From assembly GCA_002786025.1 (NCBI GenBank), contig NHNW01000005.1, positions 496,001 through 560,000 of the forward strand: DNA of 64,000 nucleotides. The letters are read 5' to 3'. Below the pieces are notes generated by a model. That model was not told where the DNA came from and did not search any database. It saw nothing but the letters and a program-made list of their open reading frames with translations. Positions 1 to 11,795 of this stretch are shown piece after piece (the stretch's first letter is position 1; each line of letters begins with the position of its first letter). Both the position numbers and the translations under genes were made by a program. This DNA comes from Zasmidium citrigriseum (lineage: Eukaryota; Ascomycota; Dothideomycetes; Mycosphaerellales; Mycosphaerellaceae).

Positions 1-1140
1 CCATCACCACTAAGATCAATGACTTTGGCGTTGTTGTCATCATGTCCATGGGAAGGTCCCGGCCGCCAACCAGGCCATGACCAGCTACGCTGTGCAAATA
101 AAGGCCTCGCTAGCGAAAGCAGCGAGAGGAGCGCCGGTTGCCACATGTCGGAGAACAAAACGAGTCTCAAAGGTTCCTGACGGGTCACCGCAATACCGAC
201 TAGAGACACAGTCAGTATTAATACCCACACGACCACCCTCCTCGTCCTGCAACTTTTTCCCTTGTCATGCCCTCTCCATCCGGCATCCGGCACCTTCGCC
301 CAGCAGACCCGCTCCATCCTCCGGCACAGCGCAACACTGCCTCCAGACACCATATGCCTCTCACTCTCACATCCCATGCAGGGCATAAAATAAACTTTGG
401 CTCACGGACAAGCGTGATTCACAAAGGTAGCATCCGGGCATCCTTCCTCCACCGCACACTTCCACAGCGAGAGAGGAACGTCCAGAGACGGCAACACCCC
501 GCTTCCTTCTCTGGCGAGTGGCAGGTGATCCAAATCCGTAGAAAACGGAGGCTGCAGGAACGGAAGCTTAAGACGACGGCGAAGGATGCCTCCACATCGG
601 GATCTATTGGATTACATTATGCGGGTGCGGTTGAAGGGAGGGATGCGTTTGTGCATGATGTTTGTTGAGAAAATGAGTCGCAGAGGTGGAGGATGGCCTG
701 GAGATGGGAATTGTGATGGGGGTTGGAGCAGATGGCGGGGTGGACGAAAGGGAGGAGGTGAGGTCGAAGCCAGTGCCAAGCACGACGGCGTCACTTCCGG
801 GATCGACGGTGGCAGCATCAGTCATCCGTCAACGTTGTGGTCGTATGTGGCACAGCACAGTAGTAGCTCTTCGTTTGAAGAGTCAAATAGGAGCATGCGA
901 TCGCACGGAGATGTGTCCAGCTGACTACACTTGGTCCGATATTCGCAATCACGCTGCGGAAGCTCTCCAGTCGGCGTTGAACCAAGGCAGCATTCATGAA
1001 AGCCGTTGCCTTCGGATACACAGTCTGCGTGGACGGAAAGAAACCGGACAGCATCTGATCGAAGCCTGCCTGCTTTGTTCGAGATGCTCTTCTTAGACAT
1101 TACCTCCAAATGCTTCTTTGCCAAAGATCTCAATGCCACT
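1..1140. other. Left-edge intergenic stretch, no gene supported
   Basis: No open frame here combines a proper ATG, recognisable protein content and plausible splice sites. The short frames on both strands are low-complexity and overlap each other. Some of the right part is probably the 3' untranslated region of the leftward gene that ends at 1141. Confidence 0.5.
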
Positions 1141-2238
1141 TCACATCCCTCTTCCTTGTCCACCAGCAGAAGAATCAGGAGCAGCACCAGCAGCAGCAAT
1201 CAACATCCCGAAATCCGGCTGCTGCAACATCAGCAGCGGTCCCGCAACAACACTCTCCTCAGTCGGCGCTCCAACCTCATCCGCAACAGCAGCAATAATA
1301 ACCCCCTTCCCCTTATCAAACTCACTTGGAATTCTGCTCTTCCCACTCTCCGTATCAAAAGGCCGAGTAAGATTCCCCAGCGCATGAAAGTAAACCACAT
1401 AGTACTCCCTCCCAGGCTGAAATTTAGGCTGCATCATAGGCACAGGAAAGACGAACTGGACTTCGTCCCCGGCTTGTGGGAAGGGTGGGTTGGAAGTCAT
1501 GAGCGCAGCTCGTTGCGGTGGGTTCGGAAACGGTGGGTTCTCCTTCGGACAGCTACCGGGCACGATATATTGCGCAACTTGGCTGAGGATTTGCATCGGG
1601 TAAGGATACAGCGTATCCGCCGGCCCCGTGAAAGGGTTCCCGTTGAAAAGACTCATCGTCGACCAAGTCCCATGACGGACTTCAATCTGACTGAGACTCG
1701 TCAAGACGCCCTGGCTTCGCGGCTCTTTCGCTTGAGAAGTCAGACCTGGCAAGAATGCAGGCCCACTAGCTTCGATGACAGTCTGACGGATGGCAAACTC
1801 CATCGCAGACGAGATGTTGAAGTTATACGAGCAAGGGCCGGGTTTCGTCGAGGCGTCGCTGATCATGTCGGTGGTGATTTGGACGTGTCCGGCTTCGTTG
1901 TTGCGGATCTCTTGCAGGCGGTCGTAGGTATTGCTTGGAAAGCCGAGGTTTGTGAAGTCTTCGCTGGTGAAACGGCGGATGGCTTCGTTGTAGAAGTGGA
2001 GGATTGTCCATTCTGCGGAGGCGAGGCTTTGGAAGAGCTCGTCGTCTGGGGCTGGTGGGTCGCGAGAGGTTGGGAGGATGGGGAACTTGCGGTTCCCTGG
2101 GAAGGGTGCTTCGGGGCCGCGTTGAGTGTTGTAGGGCTCGTATTGGCCGATGATCGGTTCTTGCTGTCCATAACGAGCGGCATGTTGGGCGTATGAGCTC
2201 GAGGCTAAGGCGATCGCAAAGGCGAGGTAGGACCGCAT
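1141..2238 (-). CDS. Secreted Rds1/ferritin-like domain protein
   Basis: Single exon of 365 residues. The frame extends 20 codons further upstream, but only through a non-ATG start. The ATG at 2238 opens directly into a signal peptide (MRSYLAFAIALASSSYAQ), so I chose it. The middle region, near residues 60-200, has helical stretches with spaced Glu and His (SAEWTILHFYNEAIRR, then NNEAGHVQITTDMI). This is the pattern of the fungal ferritin-like, Rds1-type stress-response proteins, which are secreted and have no firmly established biochemical role. The C-terminus is rich in Gly, Ala and Ser (AAAGAAPDSSAGGQGRGM), which could be a wall-anchoring or GPI-type tail, although no strong terminal hydrophobic segment is present. 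The family call is from memory of the pattern. The metal-binding geometry cannot be verified by eye. Confidence 0.7.
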   Translation of the reverse strand: MRSYLAFAIALASSSYAQHAARYGQQEPIIGQYEPYNTQRGPEAPFPGNRKFPILPTSRDPPAPDDELFQSLASAEWTILHFYNEAIRRFTSEDFTNLGFPSNTYDRLQEIRNNEAGHVQITTDMISDASTKPGPCSYNFNISSAMEFAIRQTVIEASGPAFLPGLTSQAKEPRSQGVLTSLSQIEVRHGTWSTMSLFNGNPFTGPADTLYPYPMQILSQVAQYIVPGSCPKENPPFPNPPQRAALMTSNPPFPQAGDEVQFVFPVPMMQPKFQPGREYYVVYFHALGNLTRPFDTESGKSRIPSEFDKGKGVIIAAVADEVGAPTEESVVAGPLLMLQQPDFGMLIAAAGAAPDSSAGGQGRGM

Positions 2239-2819
2239 CTTGCCGTTCGACGTTCGAGGGCAGAGAGGACGAGTGTCAAGGACAGCGGAGAGAATCACTC
2301 TGGTAATGAACGCTTGTCGAGCCCTTGCAATGTCAGCAAAGTATTCGGACTGTTCGCACCGTGCTTACCAGCTACAGTATACTCAAGTGCAAGCCACAGT
2401 CAATACGACTACGCAGAGCTGGGTTTGATCACCTTGATATGAACAAGCTTCACGTCACAACCAGTCTCAGCCAACCTGGCACGTCCGAAAGCGACGACTC
2501 AAGGCGGCCTCGAGAACCAGTCACAGACAGGTGTACCAGCGACCACTCGCGGGACGGCGTTCTATAATATCCTTTATCATGATGATGAGGGAGATGAGAG
2601 GTCCCCGGAGCGGCCGAGCATCCAAGGTCCTTTTATTGGCAGAGGGGCATGACACAGCCTAAAGACAGGCACTTCCTTGTCATCGTCCAGGTTCATCGTC
2701 TCGCCTCTCGTACAGATCACGAGTCGACACAAAACAAGCAACTTGAAGAAGGCGAACGTCGGGGCCAAGACTCCTCATTTTCATCAAGTCCTCCCTCCAG
2801 TGGTATGTCGGTCTCAATT
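2239..2819. other. Intergenic region between two leftward genes
   Basis: About 580 bases between the start of the Rds1-like gene and the stop of the Tip20/RINT1 gene. It should hold the promoter of the former and the 3' end of the latter. I see no coding content, clear TATA box or repeat. Confidence 0.5.
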
Positions 2820-5327
2820 TCAACTCGAAAGCTCGACCCTCTTCCCCAGCACGGCTCTTGCATCAGTCTCTACGAGGTGTTGCAGACCAAGCTGCTCCAG
2901 CGCATGCCTCGCACCTTCGTTGTCCTGAAAGATCAGTCGCTCGGCGTGGAACAGACTCATTCTTTTACCATCTTCGGTTGCCGCCTCTGCACCATTCGTC
3001 TCTTCCCATGCTGAAGCTTCTTCCTCGTCAGCGCCAGCACTACTCGGTCTTTCCCGCGCGATTTCTCCACGGACTGGGAGGCTGAGCAATGTGATGCCCT
3101 CAAGTAGCTTCGCCATTCCGACTTGTGCCTGGCCTGGTCCCACAAACCGGTCGATAGTAGAGCATACGGCTCGCATATCAGCAGTCAACTGCGTGGCCCC
3201 AGCGGTGGAGAAGGAGGCTCGTGTGAGGACGTTGTTCCACACAAAGTTCTCGATGAGCTGGCGAATCTGAACGGTGATCCTTTCCAGGGGCGCTTTCCCG
3301 AGCGCGCGTCGTAGGAAGCCCAGATACTCTTTTAGAAGGCTCAGAGTCGGATCAAGCTCTGCCGATACAGAACTTCCTGCTGCATGCGACGACAGTGACG
3401 ACCAAGTGGCGACAGACGAATATGGCTTCAGCGCCTGTCGAATGTCGTATATCACTGTTTCCGCGATAGTGTTCTCGGCGCGCACACGGGTTCTTCGAAA
3501 GCTGTCTGCCGTCTCATCGAACAGCGCTCCTTCAAGACCACCTTCCGTATCATTTTCAAGGGCCGAACTGGTCTTTTCGAGCACTTCTTGCCAGCTGCCC
3601 ATGGTCTGATTCACCCGATCCCGGTTCTTGGCACGATATTGAAGTTCCGCCCAAAGCTCAAGACAGAAGGGGTCGTCACTCCAGTCCCGCATGGCACGCT
3701 CGAGATACTCTGCAGATCCAAAGATGCGACAGAGTCGGTCTAGACCTCTCACGCCTTGCACGTTCGCTAGGTCCTCCTTCGACATGCTGTGCATAGTACG
3801 CCCTACAGTCGTCGTGAGGGTCAGATATGCTTCGAGGCCAGCATTCAAGCGCTTGAAGTACTGGTCGAAGATCTCAATTTGGATATCGATCAGGAAACGC
3901 AGCTTCTGACTGAAGCTTTCCAAATGGCGGTATCGTTCGGTAATGGTCTCCACCAGGTCGTTGACTCGCACGGCTGCCTTTGTGGGTTTGGTCGCATCGG
4001 CTGACACTGCATCGTAGTCAAGTTCACCCGCCTCTGGCGGTTCGATGATCGCTTGATATCTCTGCAGAGCGAAATCTCGTTCGGCAGCCAGCCAATCCTT
4101 GAACCAGCCGCATGTGTCCAGTAAGAAGTAAGAAAGCCCGCGCCATGGCATGGAGGACGAGATTGGAGTGTAGGCGTATGTCTCCTTGATTGTGTTGTCG
4201 AACTGGATAACTTCCTGCATCAGGTGACTCAGCAAGGACGGCTGGCTCGATACCTGGCGGGCGACGCTCGAGACCTTGGTCTTGACCATTGGCATGACAG
4301 CGGTGATGAAAGCCGAGAGAGCATCAGTGTATGCGGGAGTGAAGGCCAGATCTGACTTGCGGAAGTGGTGGATCAGGATGTCCTGCAGATTGTCTTGAAC
4401 GAAGTCCGAGTAGTGGGCGATGAGCTCGGTGACATGGTTCAAGAAGTATTCGGGCTTGTCGAGACGGTTGGTGGGCTTGCTGCCTGAGAAGTGGTAGGTG
4501 AAGCGTTGCTCGAGTGGATGTATAAGGACCTCGAATGGAAGCAGAGCAGGCGGATCATTGTCTGGCGTCCGGTTGGGAAGGTGTTCTCGGTCTTCAAGCT
4601 CCTGCTTCTGAAGATCTAGCAATCTCCCAACATTGGTCGTCCATTCTCTTTCCAGCGCCAAGGCCACGCGATCAGTAGACTTGGGCCAGTTCATCTTCTT
4701 GAGTGTCGATTCAAGATTCGCGGAGAAGGCCCTCTGGATGGTCTGCCGGAGGTCCTGCACACAAGCACCAATGTGGTCCAGCAGATGCGGCGCAGCACCT
4801 TCGGCGGCCTCTTGCAACGAAGTCAAACTGGCGACCAGATGCTGCAGGCGCATATACGGCTCCAGGGCAGCATCGTCGTCTTTGCCCAGTTTGGATGTAC
4901 ATTCCGTCCTCAGCACTTCCACCTCCTTCAACAGCTCCACGTAGCCAGCTGCAATGTCCAGCTTCCGCAGCCGCGCCATACTGGCATCAAACTTCTCCAC
5001 TGCATCATCGCTCGTCTCTGATTGAGTCACAATAAGTAGCCTGCGATCGATGTCCTCCTGCTCTTTTTGGAAGTCCTGGGCTTTGCGCTGGATAGATTCG
5101 GTGTGCTTTCTGGCGGCTTCGGCGGCAGCATCGTGTTCTCGTTTCGCGTCTTGTAGCTGTGTACATCTCTAAGCAATGCTATCCTCTTGCCAATATCTTA
5201 TTCGACCAACCTGCTTCTTCAACAGATCTTGCTGGGCCTTGACATTCTCGAGCAGGGAGTCAATAGATTCAAGATCGGCAGCCGATTGCAGCTTGTCGTC
5301 CAGAAAGTCCTGTACACGAGCCTCCAT
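2820..5327 (-). CDS. TIP20: RINT1/Tip20 family subunit of the Dsl1 ER tethering complex
   Basis: Two exons, complement(5211-5327, 2820-5156), 817 residues. The 54-bp intron starts GTTGGT and ends ACACAG. The start is the ATG at 5327 (MEARVQDFLDDK); the longer frame begins with a non-ATG codon. Residues about 20-90 form a coiled coil (LLENVKAQQDLLKKQ, then AARKHTESIQRKAQDF). The rest is the all-helical RINT1/TIP20 fold, with characteristic stretches such as LPFEVLIHPLEQRFTYHFSG, KPEYFLNHVTELI, MPWRGLSYFLLDTCGWFKDW and FDQYFKRLNAGLEAYL. In yeast and mammals this protein works with Dsl1/ZW10 and Sec39/NAG to tether Golgi-derived COPI vesicles at the ER. The length matches fungal homologues. It is divergently transcribed from the RdRP gene, with about 650 bases of shared promoter. 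Confidence 0.9.
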
Positions 5328-5983
5328 GGCGATTTGATTAAACAGACAGCCCAAGTTCCCAAACTCCCTTCAATGCAATCATTAAGCCTGGAGTTGGATG
5401 ACTGGCGCTGGACTGTCCTGCTGAGCTGGCATCCCAAAAGTTGTCTGGATCCCAAAATAGACTAGCGCCCGAGGGCTTCCCGCGATCCTTCAACGCACGT
5501 CACGTCCTCTTTCACGCGTTTTGGTCGATCAATCTTCTGGATGTCAACATTGAATGCTGTGCAATGTGACTGCTGCAGCCTGCCTCTCGTCGAAAATGAA
5601 CTAAGGTTGGCGAGAGTCACCTGATCAGCCATTTTCTCGACGTGCGGGTGACCTTCGGCTTAGCAAGACCGCCGCCGCCAACATCTGCGCCGCCGCCCAA
5701 GGGATGAGGTTGCTCGTCAAATTCAACATTGCCGGCGACACCTAACCCTCCAACATTGTCGACTCATCGCATTCAGCCTTCAGCCTTGTGCTCGGCGCGG
5801 CAACCGACAGCGGCCGCGACGAGCGCTGCACCTCTCCGTCACCCCACCCTTGGCATCCACCGCCGCTGTTTGCACTCGTCGCCTTGACGTGCCGTCAATT
5901 CGCAAGTCTTCATCCGCCCATTCTCCTTCTCTTCCGTTGTTCGAGCTGCGATACTGGTGAGACCAGAGCACTCATCGCTAACC
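5328..5983. promoter_or_regulatory. Shared divergent promoter region, Tip20/RINT1 and RdRP
   Basis: 656 bases between two divergent ATGs. The RdRP side is C-rich and CT-rich (around 5760-5950), as is common in fungal 5' leaders. A sequence starting GTGAGA follows ATACTG at 5951-5960 and might be a leader-intron donor, but no matching acceptor is certain. No TATA box is obvious. Confidence 0.45.
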
Positions 5984-8900
5984 ATGGACATCTTCGTCCG
6001 CGGCCTCCCCGCCGACACTACTCACAAGCAGCTGAAGCGCTTTTTCACAGGCCCGCTCCGCGACTGCGGAATCGACGTGTTCCACATCGAAAAGCTGACC
6101 AATAATGCCACTCTTGCCAACATCACGGTCCTGGATTCCAACGCTGGCCAGGTCTTTCTGAACCTCTACGGCGTTGCTCGAAATGCAGCCCGACACATTA
6201 TGGCCCTTCGCCGCCTCAACATGGGCGGAAGCTTCATCAAGTGCCATCCGGGAACCACAGAACCAAGCGAATTCTCCCTTCAAAGCTTGCAGCATGAGCT
6301 GGATCAGCAGAAAGCCTTGTCTCGCGGCAAAGCTCCTGCCCCTCAACCACACGGCACCCACACCGGTCCATTACCCAACAAGTTCAACATCCACACGTTG
6401 CAGTGCGGTGTCTGGGACTTTTCGAATGATACGCGGCACCATCAATCGCAGCTCACCTTCATCCAACACTATACCGATCCGTACCAGGGACAAGTCATCT
6501 TTGGCCTGAGACAGGCCATCATTTTGCTTTACGAGCATGGAGGCGGCCAATTCCGTATCGATGTCAACTACAACGACCTGCACGACATCGTCCTTGGCGG
6601 TTATGAGGCCCCTACCATCACGTTCAACCTCACCATGCCTCCAAGAATGTACAAGGCCAAGCCGGTCGACATCACAGAACTCATACAAGGCCTTTCTCTA
6701 GGCGGAGCGCGCAAGCCAAAGACCCAAGCGCCGAAGAAGACACGGCTCTCCGCGTTGAATCCACAGCACGCAAATGTGGCCGCTACCTGTTGGGTGTATC
6801 GCGTACATTTGCAAGACCTAAACCTTCTGCCTCAAGTCCGCAGTCTGCTCGGCAAGAACCCCCGGATGTGTCCTGTTCTCTCAATCAAGACGACCTCTGA
6901 GTATCCATCTGAGCCTTTGGATCGGTCTTTGCGGCGTCTAGAGTTCGAGCTCACGGATCAGCACCGGTTCGGATCGAAGCCGTACATGCTGCGGTTTCAA
7001 GTCGCTCGTTTGGCGAGAAATGGTCTGCTTTCTCCTGTCAAGGTTTTGGCCCTGATCCCAAGAATATCCGGTGTGCTCGACTCTCACGGCCTCGACCCCA
7101 CAGTCGCCGCTATCCGGCGTCTTGGCCGAGATCTCAAGCACTACGTGCCAGGGCCTAGCTCGCAAGCACATGATTTCTCTCTGGAAACACTTGGTGGCTA
7201 CCTTGATGAGTATGCTGTCAACTACGATTTGCTCGCGCCGGACAACCCGTATGAGCTAGCTAAGCGACACACTCATATCAACTTGATCCACAAGCTTGTA
7301 GTGACGCCTGCCGGCACGTATCTTGAAGGCCCCGAACCCGAACCGACGAATAGAGTCCTTCGACACTACTCCGACAAGACCGACGACTTCGCTCGAGTCA
7401 TCTTCAGGGATCAAGATGGAATCAATCTGAGGCACGATCCAAGAACGGACAATCACGAGATCTATCAACAGCGCTTCAAGGTCGACGTTCTCGAAGAAGG
7501 TGTCCTCATCTGTGGCAAGAAATTCTCGTTCCTGGGCTTTGCAAATTCGTCTTTGCGTGCGCAATCTGTTTGGTTTATGGCTCCAAGTGAGTGAATACAA
7601 GGGCAGAAGCCCTTCCTGCGTCATGTTTGAGAACTCTGCTGACTTTCTACTCTTTACTTCCAGTGGTCAATCGCTTCTTCACCATTTCATTCGCGGAGCA
7701 TGTCTTGAAGGAGCTTGGGGACTTCACGCACATTCGAGTCCCAGCCAAGTGCGCTGCAAGAATTGGTCAGAACTTCACTGACACCAACGCCTCCGTAAAC
7801 CTGCAACCCGAGCAGCTGTCGTGGCTCCCCGTTATATCACGCAACAATCGTGACTTCAGCGACGGCGTCGGTACCATATCCGCAGGCCTGTTGCAGCGAG
7901 TATACCGCGTCTATGGTACCAAGAAGCTCCTCAAGCCTACGGCACTGCAGATCCGCTTTCAAGGCTGCAAAGGCATGGTTTCGCTCGACTCACGCTTGAA
8001 GGGGGAATGTTTGATGTTGCGCCGCAACATGAAGAAGTACGATACCGAGGCAGTCTGGAATCTGGAAATTTGCGGCGCAGGATTCCGTCCACTGCCAATG
8101 TACCTGAACCGGCCCCTCATCAAGATCCTGGAGGACCTTGGCGTACCGAGCTCCGTATTTGAGGACCTTCAAGCCAATGCTGTCAACAAACTGCGGCGGA
8201 TGACCGACTCGAGCATCAATACCGCCCATATGCTGGAACAGATACAGAGTCCAAAGGCTACCAAGCTGCCTTCTCTGATCCGGCACCTCGGCCAACTTGG
8301 ACTTGACTATCAGCGAGATGAATTTCTGTGGAAAGTTGTACAGATGGCGGTCGTTGCACAGCTCCGTGCAGTCAAGTACAAGGGCCGCATAGAGGTCGAC
8401 GAAGGCATGACTCTGTACGGCATCATGGACGAGACGAATTATCTCAAAGAAGGCGAGATCTTCGTGATCACTGAGAAAGCGCCCGAAGGCGGCAGGAGAA
8501 TCCTCGTCAAAGAGAACGTCGTGATCACCCGATCGCCTGCTATGCATCCAGGAGACGTGCAGGTTGTGAATGCTGTGAACGTCCCAGCTAATTCACCCCT
8601 TCTCCAGCTGCGCAACGTGGTTGTCTTCAGCCAACAAGGTGCTCGTGACCTTGCAAGCCAACTAAGTGGAGGAGATCTGGACGGAGATCTGTACAACATC
8701 ATGTGGTCTCCGAGCCTTGTCCCCAGAACTACCTACCAGGCAGCTGAGTACCCTCGAGTTCAAGCACAGGAGCTGGACCGCGAAGTCAATCTCAAAGACA
8801 TGATCGGCTTCTTCATCGACTTCTGTGAATCGGGTAAGTCAAGTCGAATCTTCCAATTGTCTCGAATGACCACGATATCTGACTTGCGTCACAGACCAGC

Positions 8901-9981
8901 TAGGCAATATATCCAACATGCATCTCACTCTGGCAGATCAGAGCAAGGCAGGTACACTGGATCCGGGCTGCATCAAGCTAGCCGCCATGGCTTCGACTGC
9001 CGTCGACTTTTCCAAGACAGGAATCCCAGTCAACATGAAGGAGGCTCCTAGACTCCCTCGACGCCTTCGACCAGACTTCATGGTAGGCATTCCATTGAGA
9101 TCCGTACTTTGTCGATCACAGAACTTACATTCAACAGGCGCCCGGACCTCGAGTCGTCGTACATGAACAAGGCCACCTGGGACTTGAGGAAGATGATAGA
9201 GAAGACGAAGATGCCTTCGATGGCATTGATTCTGAGATGCAGCCATATCGCTACTATCGCAGCGAGAAGACGCTCGGCATCCTTTACCGCAACATCGACG
9301 AGGGAGAGTTCCTTGAAAACATGCAACGTGTACGTCACGACCGAATCGTTGCTCAGACGCTGAGCTCGGGCACACGGGGCTTTCTTGCTGCTCTGCTACG
9401 CTACGTGCAATACTGGACCTCCCAATACGGCATCATCTACGATCATCACCGTACGTTGGCGAGAGAAATTCGTGCTGAGTAAGTGTCATCAGACACCAAG
9501 TCCGGAGTAAGCTGACCCCCCTTGCAGTTACGAGGACAAGCTTGTCACCATGCTCTACGACTACGAGCCATCGCCACACTCACCACTTTCCGAGGCTGAG
9601 GTGTTCTCTGGAGAGATCCTCGGCCGCCAATGCGGCGCACAAGACCGGCAGCTCAAAGAACTGAGCAAGACCATGCGCGAGCGCTTCGACATGATGGTCC
9701 AATTCATCGAAGCACGCATCACGAAGGGTGATGAAATCATAGGCGAGGTACAGGATATGGACGACCTCTACGACGCCAAGTACGACGACCGCGAATTCGA
9801 AGCTCTGCCGCGGGCAGTCGCTTGCCTTATCGTTGCCATCAACGAGAAGGGCCTGGAGGACAAGAAGATTGGCGAGCTGCAGAGCTTCAAGTACATCGCT
9901 GCTGGAGCCTGCTTGAGGGAGCTTGAGCGCTATCGCATCACTACGTTCGGCAGCCACTCGGGCTTGCCGCCGATGGTGTGA
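5984..9981 (+). CDS. RNA-dependent RNA polymerase of the RNA-silencing pathway (SAD-1/QDE-1/Rdp1 family)
   Basis: Five exons (5984-7586, 7664-8833, 8895-9082, 9138-9478, 9528-9981) give 1251 residues, with all junctions in frame and GTGAGT, GTAAGT, GTAGGC and GTAAGT donors. The start is the first ATG of the frame. Residues 1-80 look like an N-terminal RRM (MDIFVRGLPADTTHKQLKRF). The eukaryotic RdRP core follows. The catalytic loop SGGDLDGDLYN near residue 870 carries the metal-binding DxDGD aspartates, and the flanking motifs PVLSIKTTSEYP, FQGCKGMVSLDSRL and FSQQGARDLASQL fit the family. These enzymes copy single-stranded aberrant RNA into dsRNA for Dicer. The N-terminal RRM favours the SAD-1/S. 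pombe Rdp1 branch over QDE-1, but I cannot run a phylogeny. The reading frame appears intact. Confidence 0.92.
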
Positions 9982-10442
9982 TCAGGAGTGCGTAGCTTCT
10001 TTGAGGCTTTTGGGCAGGAGCTGGATTGGTCGCAGTTCCAGGCCGGGGAGTTTCATCATGCTGCCTACGGTCGGAGATGGAATAGAAGTAGAAGTCACGA
10101 AGCTCATGAATCACGGATTTCCAGAATCCCATTCCCTCTTCATTCTTTGTCTGCTTGTTTCACTGCTGGAAACCCCCAGTCCCTGCTGCATTGTCGAGAA
10201 TCCTTTGGATCTCAGACCTTTCGAACGCCCTTTAGCATACCATCGCCCGTTGAAAGCCAAAACGCCTTCGCTTCCTTTCCGCTCAAAATGCTGCATCCGT
10301 GCCAGTTTCATCATGTCGATTGATTTCTTCTCTTTCGTTTAACTCTGTCGTTGGTCCCCGTCTCTCATCTCTGTCGCTGTTCTTGCCTTTGTCTCCGTCA
10401 TTCGTCTCTGTCGTATCTCCCTTCTCCCACCTCATCATCCCC
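9982..10442. other. Convergent 3' region with a long pyrimidine tract
   Basis: About 460 bases between the RdRP stop and the stop of the leftward low-complexity gene. From roughly 10330 to 10460 the + strand is a TCTCTGTC-rich pyrimidine tract, which is a simple repeat. No coding content was found. Confidence 0.55.
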
Positions 10443-11276
10443 CTAATCCCTCTTCTCCATCAACCAATCCCAAGTCCTCTGATCAAACAACCTCGCATCC
10501 CCATACCACTGCCTTAGCGGATTCCCCGCCTTCAAACGGCCATGACTCGACACAAAACCCTCCATTTCAGCGAGATCCATCTTCATCGGGAGGCCGTCTT
10601 TCCGCTTGCGTACGGAATGGACGGCGCGGACGGCGGCCATGATGTCGTCGGGGATGGGGCGGGCTTGACGGTCGTTGGTGAGAGGAGTCGGTGGGTGGGA
10701 GATTGTGCGGTTTGTGGATGGTGGTGAGGTCTCGACAGGTCTTTTGTTGTTGTGGTTGGTAGTCTGGGTGTTGGGAGTCGTGGTCGGGAAGGGGTAGGCG
10801 GGACGGGTGGCTACAAAAGGCTGTGTCTGGGTGTTGTTCTCTCCGTTGGAGGGTCGAGGCATGGTGGTATTGATGCTGTTGTTGGTGGCTCTGTAGGCCG
10901 GCGTCTGGGCGGAGAAAATAGGCTGCTGTTGCTGCCTCTCGCCACTCCTATCCCCGTTCTCGACACCTCCGGCCGTGCCATGCATCGGCCTGTTGCTGGA
11001 ATGGCCATTGGCCGGTCTCGCGGGGATAGTAGCATGTTGTTGCTGCTCTCTCCTCACCTGCTCGAGGCGCTCGCGAGCGATGCGCAAGACCACCACACGG
11101 GCGCGGCGGACAACGGGAGGCGCTCCGTAGAGCCAGATCGTGGGGAGGGCCTCAATCTCCCCAGCAGAGACATAGGCGCGAGGCGGCGGGACCGGATTAT
11201 GGGTGTAGAACGGCTCTTGTGTTGCCCGGAGGTGACGTATTTCGGCGCCGTGGCGTGTGCCCTGGTACGGATCCAT
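10443..11276 (-). CDS. Unrecognised low-complexity protein
   Basis: Single exon, 277 residues from the ATG at 11276 (MDPYQGTRHG). A longer frame to 11378 begins with a non-ATG codon and a Thr/Ala repeat, so I excluded it. I do not recognise a family. Residues 1-85 look ordered (AYVSAGEIEALPTIWLYG, then a basic helix RIARERLEQVRREQQQ). The middle is disordered and rich in Gln, Asn, Thr and Pro. The C-terminal 75 residues are again ordered and basic (IPDDIMAAVRAVHSVRKRKD, GNPLRQWYGDARLFDQ, ending TWDWLMEKRD). The two ordered ends flanking a biased middle suggest a real protein, possibly a nuclear or RNA-associated factor, but that is speculation. It is convergent with the RdRP and divergent from the Zn2Cys6 gene. 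Confidence 0.6.
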   Translation of the reverse strand: MDPYQGTRHGAEIRHLRATQEPFYTHNPVPPPRAYVSAGEIEALPTIWLYGAPPVVRRARVVVLRIARERLEQVRREQQQHATIPARPANGHSSNRPMHGTAGGVENGDRSGERQQQQPIFSAQTPAYRATNNSINTTMPRPSNGENNTQTQPFVATRPAYPFPTTTPNTQTTNHNNKRPVETSPPSTNRTISHPPTPLTNDRQARPIPDDIMAAVRAVHSVRKRKDGLPMKMDLAEMEGFVSSHGRLKAGNPLRQWYGDARLFDQRTWDWLMEKRD

Positions 11277-11795
11277 TATGTTAGAACAATTTACTTGAGG
11301 AACTGTACGGATCTCGACGGCGACGGCAACGGCTGTGGTGGTGGCGGCGGTGGTGGTAGGCGGTGGTGTCGAGGTCAAAGGTGGGGATCGAGTCGGAGAA
11401 GTTTCTTATAGCGTTTGCATGTGTTGAGTGAAGGAAGGCGCGCTAGTGGGCGAGTGAATAGAGTGAATAGAGGTGAAGTCTTGGCGCTCACTCGGGAAAT
11501 TCAATAGGGCATCAGTAAGGCTGTATAGTATCTAGCGCCTGTAGCCAGCTGCAATTCTCTCATCGTCCACGCTAGTCCACGTGAGCATGTGATGATTGCC
11601 TGAAGTGAATGAAGTCAGGCTGGACGACGCTAGCAGGGGGGCAAGTACGCTATACCGTTTAAAGCTCTCAAGTTGCGAGCTGAACGAGGCATCTTCCCAT
11701 CCAAATCCTCTCTCCTTTCAAACATCTTATCAATCATTCCATCAATACTTCATCTCTCTCATCTCAATGACTACATCTATGGACTGTAAGACGCA
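11277..11795. promoter_or_regulatory. Divergent intergenic region upstream of the Zn2Cys6 gene
   Basis: 519 bases. On the left is a GGT/GGC microsatellite (about 11320-11370) that encodes Thr/Ala in the opposite frame. On the right is a pyrimidine-rich leader with repeated CATCTC and TCAAT words just before the transcription-factor ATG. No other gene is seen. Confidence 0.45.

Noticed and set aside
1006..2196. Rightward 396-codon frame opposite the Rds1-like gene
   Set aside because: Arg-rich antisense shadow with no family content, whereas the other strand has a signal peptide and a recognisable domain.
11320..11370. GGT/GGC repeats as a regulatory or structural element
   Set aside because: A plain trinucleotide microsatellite in a promoter; nothing else supports a function.
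10752..11411. Rightward 219-codon Gly-rich frame
   Set aside because: Antisense of the Gln/Thr/Pro-rich protein. The Gly/Arg bias is the complement of its low-complexity codons.
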